This document shows, one piece after another, positions 33,811 to 43,246 of a DNA stretch of 64,000 nt; positions within the stretch are counted from its first letter, which is position 1, and each line of letters begins with the position of its first letter. Below the pieces are notes generated by a model that was not told the DNA's origin, searched no databases, and saw only the letters and a list, made by a program, of their open reading frames with translations. Source of the DNA: Kitasatospora griseola. GTDB lineage: Bacteria > Actinomycetota > Actinomycetes > Streptomycetales > Streptomycetaceae. A program made the translations under genes and the position numbers. The DNA is taken from assembly GCF_014648555.1 (NCBI RefSeq), contig NZ_BMRI01000030.1:32209-96208 (forward strand), written 5' to 3'.

Positions 33811-35103
33811 TCAGCCCTTGACGACGGCCGCGAAGTCCTTGATCTCCTGGAAGGACAGGCCGGCCGCGTTCAGGTTCGTGGCCTTCTCGCGGTCGACGCC
33901 GGCGGCGGCCAGCTCGGCGTACTGCGCCTCGGTCAGCGGAGCGACCGGGCCGTCGGCCCCCGCGGCGGAGGCGTCGTCGGCGGTGGCCATCTTCATGGCG
34001 ATCTCCTGGAGCTTGCCCAGGTCGAGTTCGGCGGCGCCGGCGGGCGCGGAGACGGTCGGGGCGTCGACGGCGAAGCCGAGCCGCAGCGGGAGGTGCGCCG
34101 CCGGGTCGGGCTTGTCGGCGAGCTGCATCAGGTCGAAGGTGACGGCCTGCGCCTTGCCGCCCTTGATCAGCACGTCTGCGGCGAGCTTGCGGTCCGGCAC
34201 CTTGGAGAAGTCGTCGGACGGGACCGGCGGGAACGCGGAGATGCCGGAGGCACCGGCGGCGCCGGTGGCCAGCTTCTCGAACGCCTTCACCAGACCCTCG
34301 ACCAGCGGACGGGCGGGCGCCGAGACCTGGATGACGTCGGCGTCACCGGACTTGCCCTTCTCCTCCACGGAGATGTTCTTCGACACCACGTCCTTGACCG
34401 ACTTGCCGAAGCGCTCCAGCTCCGCCGGGTCGAAGCTCGGCACCGCGCCGAACGCCGGGCCGTTGCCGGTGTCGGCGGACTTCTTCTGCTGCTCGCCGAG
34501 CTCCTTGGCCTTCTTCAGGTCCACCGAGATCCACTTGCCGTCGACGGCGTCCTTGAACGCCCCGGCCTCGGCGGGCAGCGAGCCGGCGAACTCGTCGACC
34601 CCCTTGGTGTCCTCCCCCATGAGCTGGGCGATGCCGCGGGCGTCGACCTTCAGGTACATCTTGTCGCCGACCAGCCGGATGTCGGCGAAGGTCTTGCCGG
34701 ACTTCTTGGCGCCCAGCGAGTAGGCGAACGCCACGCCCTTGAGGTCGTAGTCGTTCACCGCGCCGAGGGCGTTGCCGGACTTGAACGCCTCGGTGTCCTT
34801 GAGCGGCTTGTCGGCGCTCATCGACACGTTCAGCGTCAGGTCGGAGAGGGCGTCGGCGTCCTTCTGCTCGATCGGGTCGTCGACGGCCTTGCCGAACGCG
34901 ACGATCTGGTCGGCCGTGGCGTCGACGGACAGCTGGAAGCCGACGGACTTGGCGTCGCCGAGCTTCTCGAACGCCCCGGAGAGCTTCTCGCCGGCGGTCA
35001 GCTGCTTGACGGTGCCACAGGCGGTGACGCCGGCGGCGAGGAGAACGGCGCCGGCGGTGACGGCTATACCGGCGCGGACGGAGCGGCGAAGGGCGGTGTT
35101 GAT
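33811..35103 (-). CDS. Secreted lipoprotein (LppX/LprG-like fold possible)
   Basis: A lipoprotein of about 430 residues. Basic N-terminus (TALRRSVRAG), hydrophobic core and a lipobox LAAGVTAC predict membrane anchoring by lipid. The rest is rich in Lys/Asp/Ala and includes segments such as DNDYDLKGVAFAY-like strands and GDKMYLKVDARG, which resemble the LolA/LppX-type fold. The start is unusual: the only well-placed ribosome binding site (CAGGAG) precedes an ATC at 35103. The nearest in-frame ATG (35181) or earlier would add about 26-29 residues before the signal peptide. Confidence 0.78.
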   Translation of the reverse strand: MNTALRRSVRAGIAVTAGAVLLAAGVTACGTVKQLTAGEKLSGAFEKLGDAKSVGFQLSVDATADQIVAFGKAVDDPIEQKDADALSDLTLNVSMSADKPLKDTEAFKSGNALGAVNDYDLKGVAFAYSLGAKKSGKTFADIRLVGDKMYLKVDARGIAQLMGEDTKGVDEFAGSLPAEAGAFKDAVDGKWISVDLKKAKELGEQQKKSADTGNGPAFGAVPSFDPAELERFGKSVKDVVSKNISVEEKGKSGDADVIQVSAPARPLVEGLVKAFEKLATGAAGASGISAFPPVPSDDFSKVPDRKLAADVLIKGGKAQAVTFDLMQLADKPDPAAHLPLRLGFAVDAPTVSAPAGAAELDLGKLQEIAMKMATADDASAAGADGPVAPLTEAQYAELAAAGVDREKATNLNAAGLSFQEIKDFAAVVKG

Positions 35104-35263
35104 GGCTGAACTCCTGTGCCTGAAAGCGGACGCGGGCCCGATCGGCCCTGCCGCGGAGGCAAGCTCAACACATCGACGCATCCCCCGCATGCAAATTTTT
35201 TACCATCCGTTTAGGACACTCACCGGCCCGCCCCCCGCTCCCGCGCACCGCCTCCACGGTCCG

Positions 35264-36532
35264 TCAGATCGCGCTGCCGGCCTTCCAGTCCGCCCAGGAC
35301 ATGTTCCATCCGTTCAGGCCGTTGGACGGATTCACCGTGCGGTCACCGGAGTTGACCACCTCGACCACGTCGCCGACCATCGAGCTCGCGTAGAACCGGG
35401 CCGCGCTGGTGTTCGGGTTGTTGCCGCCCTGCACGTCCTGCAGCGCGATGCAGCCGTGGCTGGTGTTGGAGTTGCCGAACTGCGAGGCCGCCGACCAGTA
35501 GTTGCCGTGGATGAAGGTGCCGGAGGTGGTGAGCCGCTGGGCGTGCGGCACGTCCGGGATGTCGTACTCGCTGCCGAGGCCCACGGTGGCGGAGTTCATC
35601 CGGGTCTGCTGGTAGCGCTCGGAGATCACCATCTTGCCGCCCCAGGTGCGGTGGTCCGGCGACCCGCCGATCACCGGGTAGGTGGCGGTGACCTTGCCGT
35701 CGGTGGTGACGGTGAGGGTGTCGGCCCTCAGGTCGGCGACCGAGACCTGGCTGCGGCCGACGGTGAAGGTGACGTTCTTGGACTGGGTGCCGTAGACGCC
35801 CTTGGCGCCGGCCACGTCCTTCAGCCGCAGCTTCAGGGTGACGGTGGTGCCCTTGGCCCAGTACTGCGCCGGGCGGAAGTCCAGCCGGGTGGAGTCGAAC
35901 CAGTGGCCGACGATCTCCACCGGCGGGTCGGCGACCACGGTGATCGCCTGCTGGACGGCCGCGCGGTCGGTGATCGGCTTGTTGAAGTTGATCGACACCG
36001 GCATGCCGACGCCGACCGTGGAGCCGTCCTCGGGGGTGAAGTAGCCGACGAAGGTGTTGGCCGGGGAGGCGGTGGAGAAGCTCGCGTTGGCGTCCGCCGG
36101 ACGCTTGTCCTTGTCCTCGGCGGCGGCCGCGACGGTGTACTGGGTGCCGCTGGCGAGCGCCGCGGTGGACGTCCAGCTCGCGCCGTCGGCGGCCAACTGT
36201 CCCGCTATCTGCTTGCCCGTGCTGTCCGTGACGGTGACCGAGGTGAGCGTGCCGTCGGCGACGGTGACGGTGACCGGCTCGGCGAAGGGTGCGGCGGTCG
36301 CGCCGTCGGCGGGGGTGATGGTGATCACCGCGACGGACGCCTTCGGGCTGACCGACGGGCTCTCGCCGCCGGCCGCCGGGGCGGTGCCGGTGGAGGCGGA
36401 GGCGGGCTTGCCGCCTCCGCCGCCCTGGCAGGCGGCCAGCAGCAGCACCGGGGCGCCGAGCAGTCCGGAGAGCACGCCGCGGCGGCTCCAGTTGCCGCCG
36501 AGCGGTCGCTCCTGCTTGTCCGCTGCGGTCAC
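35264..36532 (-). CDS. L,D-transpeptidase lipoprotein
   Basis: A 422-residue cell-wall cross-linking enzyme. Order: lipoprotein signal ending in LLLAACQGG, an Ala/Ser/Thr-rich linker, two Ig-like domains (about 70-260), then the YkuD catalytic domain with FIHGNYWS and the nucleophile motif TSHGCIAL. It makes 3-3 peptide cross-links. GTG at 36532 follows GAGGAGC with good spacing; an earlier GTG (36559) is possible. Resembles actinobacterial LdtMt2-type enzymes. Confidence 0.92.
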   Translation of the reverse strand: MTAADKQERPLGGNWSRRGVLSGLLGAPVLLLAACQGGGGGKPASASTGTAPAAGGESPSVSPKASVAVITITPADGATAAPFAEPVTVTVADGTLTSVTVTDSTGKQIAGQLAADGASWTSTAALASGTQYTVAAAAEDKDKRPADANASFSTASPANTFVGYFTPEDGSTVGVGMPVSINFNKPITDRAAVQQAITVVADPPVEIVGHWFDSTRLDFRPAQYWAKGTTVTLKLRLKDVAGAKGVYGTQSKNVTFTVGRSQVSVADLRADTLTVTTDGKVTATYPVIGGSPDHRTWGGKMVISERYQQTRMNSATVGLGSEYDIPDVPHAQRLTTSGTFIHGNYWSAASQFGNSNTSHGCIALQDVQGGNNPNTSAARFYASSMVGDVVEVVNSGDRTVNPSNGLNGWNMSWADWKAGSAI

Positions 36533-36625
36533 GTCCACGCTCCTCGGTGCCGAGATCACTCAAGATCACTCAAAAATGTGCAGATCATACGAGAGTACTC
36601 AACAGCCCGACAGAACGGACAAAGA

Positions 36626-36657
36626 AGGCCCGGTCCGGAAATTCCCGGACCGGGCCT
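36626..36657 (-). terminator. Terminator of gene 36679-37005
   Basis: A perfect 13-bp inverted repeat (AGGCCCGGTCCGG and its complement) with a 6-nt AT-rich loop. On the minus strand it is followed by TTCTTTG, a U-rich tail that is rare in this genome. Confidence 0.85.
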
Positions 36658-36678
36658 GAGCGCGAGTCGCGCCGGGGC

Positions 36679-37005
36679 TCACTGCACCTCGTACTCGTCC
36701 CAGCCCTCGTCGTCCGGGTCGTAGTCGGTGGTGGCGGACTCCCAGGTGGCGGAGGCGAGCTCCACCCCGGGGACCTCGCCGAGCAGCGCCACCGGGTCGA
36801 CGAAGTGGGCGAGCGAACCGGTCGGGTCCACCTCGATCGCCTCGACGGCCTGGGCGCGCTCCTCGTCGTCCAGGTACTCGTCGTCGGCGACCTGGGTCAG
36901 GGCGGCGACCTTCAGGGCCTGCTCGTCGGTGATCTCGGCGATCAGCTCGATGGTGAGGCGAACGTAGCGCGGTGCGTCCTGCTCGGGCAGGTCAGTGCTG
37001 GTCAT
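36679..37005 (-). CDS. Acidic hypothetical protein
   Basis: A 108-residue, strongly acidic protein (runs such as DDEYLDDEERAQ and DYDPDDEGWDEYE) with no signal peptide or membrane helix. ATG at 37005. I do not recognise a family. The composition suggests a small soluble helical protein. Confidence 0.75.
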   Translation of the reverse strand: MTSTDLPEQDAPRYVRLTIELIAEITDEQALKVAALTQVADDEYLDDEERAQAVEAIEVDPTGSLAHFVDPVALLGEVPGVELASATWESATTDYDPDDEGWDEYEVQ

Positions 37006-37420
37006 GACTGCGAGCGTAGGGGGTCGCACGGCCATCGGGAAACGGCGGCCCGGCCCCCGCACGCGGCGAGGGCCGGCCCGGGCGTCGCCCGGACCGGCCC
37101 TGCCGCCTCCGCGTGCACTCCCCCACCCGGGAGTGCGCGGAAGCCGCGCCTCGCGACGCGTGAGCTGCCACGGGTTCCGTCGACACCCTGGGCCTGCCAG
37201 GGGCGGGACGACGGCGGCCCCCGCGGACCGGAGCCGGCGGTCGGGTCAGGCCGACCGTCGGATCCCCGGTGACCGCGAAGGTCGGAGAGCCGCTCCCGCC
37301 CCCGCCGTCACCGTGTTCGGCTTCTCTTGCCGTGCCCACCACAATGCCGGAGCCGTGTTAACCCGATGCTGCGTGCTTGTGACGTCCACGTACCGGCGGG
37401 CGGGCACGGTTGACGCAACG
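37006..37420. other. Intergenic region downstream of cystathionine beta-synthase gene
   Basis: A 415-nt spacer between two minus-strand genes. It contains an 8-11 bp hairpin at 37112-37139 (GCACTCCC and its complement) and presumably the promoter of gene 36679-37005. No credible small gene seen. Confidence 0.5.
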
Positions 37421-38821
37421 TCAGTGGCCGGCCCGGGCGGTCAGGAAGGCCAGCAGGTCCTGGCGGGTGACGATGCCCTGCGGCTTGCCCTCCACCAGCA
37501 CCACCACCGCGTCGGCCTTCTCCAGCACCGACATCAGGTTGGTCACCGACTCGCCGGAGCCGACCACCGGCAGCGGCTTGGACATCACGTTGTCCAGCGT
37601 GTCGGTCAGCTCGATCCGCCCGTTGAACAGGCCGTCCAGCAGCTCGCGCTCGACCACCGAGCCGACCACCTCGCCGGCCATGATGTCCGGGTGCCCGGCG
37701 CCCGGGGAGACCACCGGCATCTGCGAGACGCCGAAGTCGCGCAGCACCCGCACCGCCTCGGCGACCGTCTCGCCCGGGTGCATGTGCACGAACTGCGGGA
37801 TGCCCTCGTGCTCCACCGCGTCCTTGCGGGCCAGCACCTCGCCGATGTGCGCCTCGTCGGCGGCGGTCGGCAGGAAGCCGTAGTCGGCCATCCAGTCGTC
37901 GTTGAAGATCTTCGACAGGTAGCCGCGGCCGCCGTCCGGCAGCAGCACCACCACGACGTCGTCCGGCCCCAGCTCGCGGGCCACCTCCAGCGCGGCCACC
38001 ACGGCCATGCCGCAGGAACCGCCGACCAGCAGGCCCTCCTCCTTCGCCAGGCGGCGGGTCATCTGGAACGAGTCCTTGTCGGAGACCGCGACGATCCGGT
38101 CCGCGACCTCGCGGTCGTAGGCGGTCGGCCAGAAGTCCTCGCCGACGCCCTCCACCAGGTACGGACGGCCGGTGCCGCCCGAGTACACCGAGCCCTCCGG
38201 GTCCGCGCCGACCACCTGGACCTTCCCGCCGGACGCCTCCTTCAGGTACCGGCCGGTGCCCGAGATGGTGCCGCCGGTGCCGACGCCCGCCACGAAGTGG
38301 GTGATCCGGCCGTCCGTCTGCTCCCACAGCTCCGGGCCGGTGGAGTGGAAGTGCGACGCCGGGTTCTCCGGGTTCGAGTACTGGTCCGGCTTCCAGGCGT
38401 TCGGGGTCTCACGGACCAGCCGGTCCGAGACGTTGTAGTACGAGTCCGGGTGCTCCGGGGCGACCGCCGTCGGGCAGACCACGACCTCGGCGCCGTAAGC
38501 CCGCAGCGTGTTGATCTTGTCCGTGGACACCTTGTCCGGGCACACGAAGATGCACTTGTAGCCCTTCTGCTGAGCCACGATCGCCAGGCCCACACCGGTG
38601 TTGCCGCTGGTGGGCTCGACGATGGTGCCACCCGGCTTGAGCGCGCCCGAGGCCTCCGCCGCCTCGATCATCCGCATCGCGATCCGGTCCTTCACCGAAC
38701 CGCCGGGGTTGAAGTACTCGACCTTCGCCAGCACGGTGGCGCTGATGCCCTCGGTGACCTTGTTGAGCTTCACCAACGGGGTGTCGCCGACCAGCTCGAT
38801 GATCGAATTGTGGTACCGCAC
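37421..38821 (-). CDS. Cystathionine beta-synthase
   Basis: A 466-residue fold-type II PLP enzyme that condenses serine with homocysteine. The PLP Lys is in NPGGSVKDRIA, the Asn loop is PTSGNTGVGLA, and the phosphate loop GVGTGGTISGTG. A C-terminal Bateman module (two CBS domains, about 340-460, ending TRQDLLAFLTA) distinguishes it from plain cysteine synthases. No heme domain. GTG start at 38821. Together with metB it can support transsulfuration. Confidence 0.93.
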   Translation of the reverse strand: MRYHNSIIELVGDTPLVKLNKVTEGISATVLAKVEYFNPGGSVKDRIAMRMIEAAEASGALKPGGTIVEPTSGNTGVGLAIVAQQKGYKCIFVCPDKVSTDKINTLRAYGAEVVVCPTAVAPEHPDSYYNVSDRLVRETPNAWKPDQYSNPENPASHFHSTGPELWEQTDGRITHFVAGVGTGGTISGTGRYLKEASGGKVQVVGADPEGSVYSGGTGRPYLVEGVGEDFWPTAYDREVADRIVAVSDKDSFQMTRRLAKEEGLLVGGSCGMAVVAALEVARELGPDDVVVVLLPDGGRGYLSKIFNDDWMADYGFLPTAADEAHIGEVLARKDAVEHEGIPQFVHMHPGETVAEAVRVLRDFGVSQMPVVSPGAGHPDIMAGEVVGSVVERELLDGLFNGRIELTDTLDNVMSKPLPVVGSGESVTNLMSVLEKADAVVVLVEGKPQGIVTRQDLLAFLTARAGH

Positions 38822-39149
38822 GGGGGTCCTCCCGGTTTATGGCAGCCCTGATTGCCGAAACCCCCAGCCTAGGGCCCCCTTCCCACCCACCGTGCCCATC
38901 CGTCCCATGTCTCCCACCCCACCCGAACAAACCGCTCCCGGCGGGGGCCGGCACTCCGCCCCCGCCGAACAACAGCGCTCCGAGGGGGCCCTCCGCCGCA
39001 CAGTCTTCGGAAAGCCGGCCGGCGCCGCCCGCGGCGGGCCCGCGGCTTCGGGGCACAGCGGCTCCGGGCGGGTGGTTGGCGGAGGCGGGCGGTAGCGGAT
39101 CGGGGTGAACGGGTACGAGTGTGGGTGGAAGAGGAGAGGGGGTGGCCGG
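38822..39149. other. Divergent spacer between cystathionine beta-synthase and SGNH hydrolase genes
   Basis: A 328-nt GC-rich spacer that must contain both promoters. An AGGAGAGGGGG ribosome binding site for the downstream hydrolase is at its right end. I see no operator-like palindromes. Confidence 0.5.
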
Positions 39150-40250
39150 ATGGCCGGCTCGCAGGCGTCGAGGGCGCGGGTGGCGCGGCGGATCGCCACC
39201 GCCGCAGCGTACGGCGGGGGTGGGCTGGGGCTGCTCGGGGTGGGGGTGGCGGGGGTGCTGCTGACCGAGAGCCGGATGGCGATCCGGGCGATCGGGAACC
39301 TGGGCGGCGATCCGCCGCGCGCGGACGGGCTGCACGGGGAGGCGTTCGCCGATCCGACGGACGGCCGGTCGCCGTTGGTGATGGCGTTCCTGGGCGATTC
39401 GACGGCCGCGGGCCTGGGCGTGCAGCGGGCGCAGGAGACGCCGGGCGCGCTGCTCGCGTCGGGGCTGGCGTCCGTCGCCGAGCGCCCGGTGCGGCTGTTG
39501 AACGTGGCGAAGTCGGGCGCCCGGTCGGGTGATCTCGCGGGGCAGCTGGAGCGGGCCCTGCCGCACTCCCCGGACATCGCGGTGCTGATGATCGGCGCCA
39601 ATGACGTGACCAGGCACGCCCCGGCCGCCCGCAGTGTGCGGGAGCTGGGCGAGGCGGTGGGCCGGCTGGTCTCGGCGGGCTGCGAGGTGGTGGTCGGCAC
39701 CTGCCCGGACCTGGGGACGATCAAGCCGGTGCGGCCCCCGCTGCGCTGGGTGGCACGGCGGCTGAGCCGGCAGCTCGCGGCGGCGCAGACCATCGCGGTG
39801 GTGGAGGCCGGCGGGCGGACGGTCTCGCTGGGTTCGCTGCTGGGCCCGGAGTTCGCGACGCGTCCGGAGCTGTTCGCCGCGGACCGCTACCACCCGTCCG
39901 CGCAGGGCTACGCGACGGCGTCGATGGCGTTGCTGCCGTCGGTGTGCGCGGCGCTCGACCTGTGGCCGCAGGACACGCCGTCCGCGGTGGGCGGGCCGTT
40001 GGAGCCGCAGGCGGTGCTGCCGGTGGCGGTGGCGGCCGCGGCGGCGGCGGGGCGTTCGGGCACCGAGGTGACGGCGGCGGGCCCGGCGAACGGGACGTGG
40101 CGGTGGGCGACGCTCAAGCAGCGGTTCCGGCTGGCGCTGCCCGGCGGCGAGCCGGAGCCGGAGGCGGTCGCGGAAGGCGGCCGGCCGCGGGCGATCGCGT
40201 CGGCCAATTCACATCCGGAGGCGGATGACGCCGGAGCTACCAAGCGGTAA
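39150..40250 (+). CDS. Membrane-anchored SGNH/GDSL hydrolase
   Basis: A 366-residue protein with an N-terminal membrane helix (about 19-40, Gly/Leu/Val-rich) and a canonical SGNH domain: GDSTAAGLG, MIGANDVTRHA (oxyanion Asn intact) and DRYHPSAQGY with the Asp/His pair. The C-terminal 100 residues are Ala/Pro-rich and probably disordered. ATG at 39150 has GAGGAGAGGGGG upstream. Likely an extracytoplasmic esterase. Confidence 0.88.
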   Translation: MAGSQASRARVARRIATAAAYGGGGLGLLGVGVAGVLLTESRMAIRAIGNLGGDPPRADGLHGEAFADPTDGRSPLVMAFLGDSTAAGLGVQRAQETPGALLASGLASVAERPVRLLNVAKSGARSGDLAGQLERALPHSPDIAVLMIGANDVTRHAPAARSVRELGEAVGRLVSAGCEVVVGTCPDLGTIKPVRPPLRWVARRLSRQLAAAQTIAVVEAGGRTVSLGSLLGPEFATRPELFAADRYHPSAQGYATASMALLPSVCAALDLWPQDTPSAVGGPLEPQAVLPVAVAAAAAAGRSGTEVTAAGPANGTWRWATLKQRFRLALPGGEPEPEAVAEGGRPRAIASANSHPEADDAGATKR

Positions 40251-40306
40251 CTTTCCCGGGAGATCCACCGGATCGCGTCCCGAGGTCACTCAGCGAGGAG
40301 CCCGCC

Positions 40307-41527
40307 ATGCCCGAAGCCGTCATCGTCAGCGCCGCCCGTTCGCCGATCGGCCGGGCCTTCAAGGGCTCGCTGAAGGACATCCGCCCGGACGACCTGACCG
40401 CGCAGATCATCGGCGCCGCGCTGGCCAAGGTCCCGCAGCTGGACCCGCGCACGATCGACGACCTGATGCTGGGCTGCGGCCTGCCGGGCGGCGAGCAGGG
40501 CCACAACCTGGCCCGGATCGTCGCCGTCCAGATGGGCATGGACTACCTGCCGGGCACCACCATCACCCGCTACTGCTCGTCCTCGCTGCAGACCACCCGG
40601 ATGGCGCTGCACGCGATCAAGGCCGGCGAGGGCGACATCTTCGTCTCGGCCGGCGTGGAGACCGTCTCCCGGTCGATCCACGGCACCTCGGACGGCATGC
40701 CGGGCACCATGAACCCGCTGTTCGCCGACGCCCAGGCCCGCACCGCGCACCGCGCCGAGGTCGGCGGCGGCGAGTGGCACGACCCGCGCGAGGACGGCCT
40801 GCTGCCGGACGCGTACATCGCGATGGGCCAGACCGCGGAGAACCTGGCCGCGCTGAAGGGCATCACCCGGGCCGAGCAGGACGAGTTCGGCGTCCGCTCG
40901 CAGAACCTGGCCGAGGCCGCGATCAAGGCGGGCTTCTGGCAGCGCGAGATCACCCCGGTGACGCTGCCGGACGGCACCGTGGTGAGCACGGACGACGGCC
41001 CGCGCGCGGGCGTGACGCTGGAGGGCGTGTCCGGCCTGAAGCCGGTGTTCCGCCCCGACGGCACCGTGACCGCCGGTAACTGCTGCCCGCTGAACGACGG
41101 CGCGGCCGCGCTGGTGATCATGTCGGACACCAAGGCGCGCGAGCTGGGCATCACCCCGCTGGCCCGGGTGGTCTCCACCGGCGTCTCGGCGCTGTCGCCG
41201 GAGATCATGGGCTACGGCCCGGTGGAGGCGTCCAAGCAGGCGCTGAAGCGGGCCGGCCTGTCGATCGGCGACATCGACCTGGTGGAGATCAACGAGGCGT
41301 TCGCGGCGCAGGTCATCCCGTCCTACCGGGACCTGGGCATCGACCTGGACCGACTGAACGTCAACGGCGGCGCGATCGCGGTGGGCCACCCGTTCGGCAT
41401 GACCGGCGCCCGGATCACCACCACGCTGATCAACTCGCTGCAGTGGCACGACAAGCAGTTCGGCCTGGAGACCATGTGCGTCGGCGGCGGCCAGGGCATG
41501 GCGATGGTCGTCGAGCGGCTGAGCTGA
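40307..41527 (+). CDS. Acetyl-CoA C-acetyltransferase (thiolase)
   Basis: A 406-residue thiolase. The acyl-accepting Cys is in TRYCSSSLQT, the His in IAVGHPFGMTG and the second Cys in MCVGGGQGMA, so the active site is complete. It may work in fatty-acid beta-oxidation (FadA-like) or acetoacetyl-CoA synthesis. It stands alone, without a neighbouring FadB. A strong terminator follows. Confidence 0.93.
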   Translation: MPEAVIVSAARSPIGRAFKGSLKDIRPDDLTAQIIGAALAKVPQLDPRTIDDLMLGCGLPGGEQGHNLARIVAVQMGMDYLPGTTITRYCSSSLQTTRMALHAIKAGEGDIFVSAGVETVSRSIHGTSDGMPGTMNPLFADAQARTAHRAEVGGGEWHDPREDGLLPDAYIAMGQTAENLAALKGITRAEQDEFGVRSQNLAEAAIKAGFWQREITPVTLPDGTVVSTDDGPRAGVTLEGVSGLKPVFRPDGTVTAGNCCPLNDGAAALVIMSDTKARELGITPLARVVSTGVSALSPEIMGYGPVEASKQALKRAGLSIGDIDLVEINEAFAAQVIPSYRDLGIDLDRLNVNGGAIAVGHPFGMTGARITTTLINSLQWHDKQFGLETMCVGGGQGMAMVVERLS

Positions 41528-41586
41528 CCGCGGCGGCGACACCGTGACGGACGTCTCACCCGTCCGGAGTCACCGTCCGTAATTGA

Positions 41587-41619
41587 GGGCCGGATCACAC
41601 TCCACGTGCGATCCGGCCC
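41587..41619 (+). terminator. Terminator after thiolase gene
   Basis: A 10-bp inverted repeat GGGCCGGATC/GATCCGGCCC with a 13-nt loop, followed by ATTTTC, a near-canonical intrinsic terminator. Confidence 0.88.
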
Positions 41620-41816
41620 GATTTTCTGCCTTCCGGGACCGAAATGTCGACGCACCGGATTGGATCAACTCCGCTGCGTGGAGCGGCATTACCCAACAAT
41701 TTAAGGACAAGTAGGAAAGTCACTGGCAAATCGGACATCCGCCTCTGCAGTAACGGCCGCGAATACGGCAGTGTGGAGCAGTAACCCCGTTCCGCTCCTC
41801 GTTGGGAGTACGTTCC

Positions 41817-42728
41817 GTGAGCGTCGTCTACACCTCCCTGCTGCTGGCCCTGATCGCCCTGACCGCCGCCGTCCTGCTCCACCTCCGCGCCTTGGGGCGG
41901 AAGTTGGACGCCGCGCAGCCCACCGCGCAGCCCGCCCCGCAGCTCGACGAGGCGCTGATACGCCGCGCCGTGGCCGAGGCGCTCGCCGCCGACCGGGAGC
42001 GGGAGATCACCGAGGCCCGCGCGTTCTGGGCCGAGCAGGAGGCGCGCGCCGCCGAGGACGCGCCGCTGTTCGACACCCCGTTCACGGCCGCCGGCGAGGA
42101 CTGGCCGATCTTCTTCCCGCGCCCGACCGGTCCGCAGGAGGCCGCCGACAACCACGGCGTGATGGACCCGGAGTTCGGCGAGGCGCTGCGGAACGCGCTG
42201 GAGGACCTGGTCAAGGACGGCCCGGCGGACGGCGGTTCGGCGGACGGCGGCCTGCGGGGCGGCGGCTTCCCGGCGCCCGGCGACAACAGCGACGTGAAGG
42301 CCCGCCGGGAGGCCGACCTGCTGGCCACCGGCCTGGAGGCCGGACTGCTGGACGCCGAGAGCGAGCCCGCGGCCGCGCCCGACCCGCGCCGGCACCCCTC
42401 GCACCCGGACTTCGTGCCCAGCCCGACCCCGTCCCGCGAGTGGACCGACGACCGGCTCGCCGCGCTCGCCGAGGAGCGGGTCGCCCTCACCGACGTCCGC
42501 CCGGGCCCGCTCGGCACGCTGGACGTGTACGCGTTCGCCGACGGCACCACGCTGTGCGTGGCCCCCGGCGACCGGGAGGCGGCGTACCGGCTGATCGACG
42601 CCGTCCGGGCCGGCGAGGACGTCCGACTGCTGGGCGGCTCGCGGTTCTCCGGGTCGTACTCGCTGACCTTCTCCACCGACGGCGACACCGTGTACGTGCT
42701 GGCCGACCGAGTGGTCGCCTCGATCTGA
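41817..42728 (+). CDS. Membrane-anchored protein of unknown function
   Basis: A 303-residue protein with an N-terminal helix (about 5-22, TSLLLALIALTAAVLLHL), a coiled-coil-like Ala/Glu/Arg stretch (about 45-80), a Gly/Asp-rich linker and a compact C-terminal beta-rich part (about 225-300). GTG at 41817 follows GGGAG; the frame's TTG at 41802 is a weaker choice. No family recognised. Confidence 0.7.
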   Translation: MSVVYTSLLLALIALTAAVLLHLRALGRKLDAAQPTAQPAPQLDEALIRRAVAEALAADREREITEARAFWAEQEARAAEDAPLFDTPFTAAGEDWPIFFPRPTGPQEAADNHGVMDPEFGEALRNALEDLVKDGPADGGSADGGLRGGGFPAPGDNSDVKARREADLLATGLEAGLLDAESEPAAAPDPRRHPSHPDFVPSPTPSREWTDDRLAALAEERVALTDVRPGPLGTLDVYAFADGTTLCVAPGDREAAYRLIDAVRAGEDVRLLGGSRFSGSYSLTFSTDGDTVYVLADRVVASI

Positions 42729-42736
42729 ACCGCGCC

Positions 42737-42793
42737 CGAAGGGGCGTCGGTCCGCACGGCAAGGGGTTGCCCGGGCGGATCGGCGCCCCTTCG
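42737..42793 (+). terminator. Terminator after gene 41817-42728
   Basis: A perfect 10-bp inverted repeat (CGAAGGGGCG at 42737 with its complement at 42784) with a 37-nt loop that itself contains GC-rich pairing. It lies between converging genes. Confidence 0.6.
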
Positions 42794-42810
42794 GCGTCCC
42801 CCCGGGGGCG

Positions 42811-43152
42811 TCAGGCGGTCAGCCGGTCGGTGTCCGCGACGTCGTCGAGCGCGGCGGCCAGCGTCTCGGGGCGGTCGGCGGCCGCGGCGGCCAGGTCGTG
42901 GCCGGTGACGGCGAGTTGGTCGCCGACGGCGAACGCCCCGCAGTCGGGGACGGGCAGCGGCGGCAGGCCCTCCAGCCTGCGGGCGGCGTCGGCCAGCCGG
43001 CCGGCCAGCGCCAGCACCGCGGCGGCCCGCGAGGGGTGGCCGGGGACGGCGCCCAGCAGGCGGCTCTGCGGCATGGCCCGGAAGCGGTCGGCCAGCCGGT
43101 CCACGGCGGCGGTCAACTGGGCGGGGGCGGCGGGGTGGTGCTCGTCGGACAT
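42811..43152 (-). CDS. Small helical hypothetical protein
   Basis: A 113-residue Ala/Leu/Arg-rich protein with helices about 14-50 and 85-105 and no membrane segment. ATG at 43152 selected over an in-frame upstream codon. Codon use is normal for the region. No family recognised. Confidence 0.65.
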   Translation of the reverse strand: MSDEHHPAAPAQLTAAVDRLADRFRAMPQSRLLGAVPGHPSRAAAVLALAGRLADAARRLEGLPPLPVPDCGAFAVGDQLAVTGHDLAAAAADRPETLAAALDDVADTDRLTA

Positions 43153-43187
43153 GGCCCCGAGGGTAGCCAAGCCGGGGCCGGAGGGAA

Positions 43188-43228
43188 CGCGGCGGGCCCC
43201 GGAGGAGTGTCCTCCGGGGCCCGCCGCG
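43188..43228 (-). terminator. Strong terminator after Bax-inhibitor-1-like gene
   Basis: A perfect 19-bp inverted repeat (43188-43206 with 43210-43228) with a 3-nt loop, immediately after the stop of the minus-strand gene. Confidence 0.85.
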
Positions 43229-43246
43229 ACTGTCCGGGCGCTGCGA

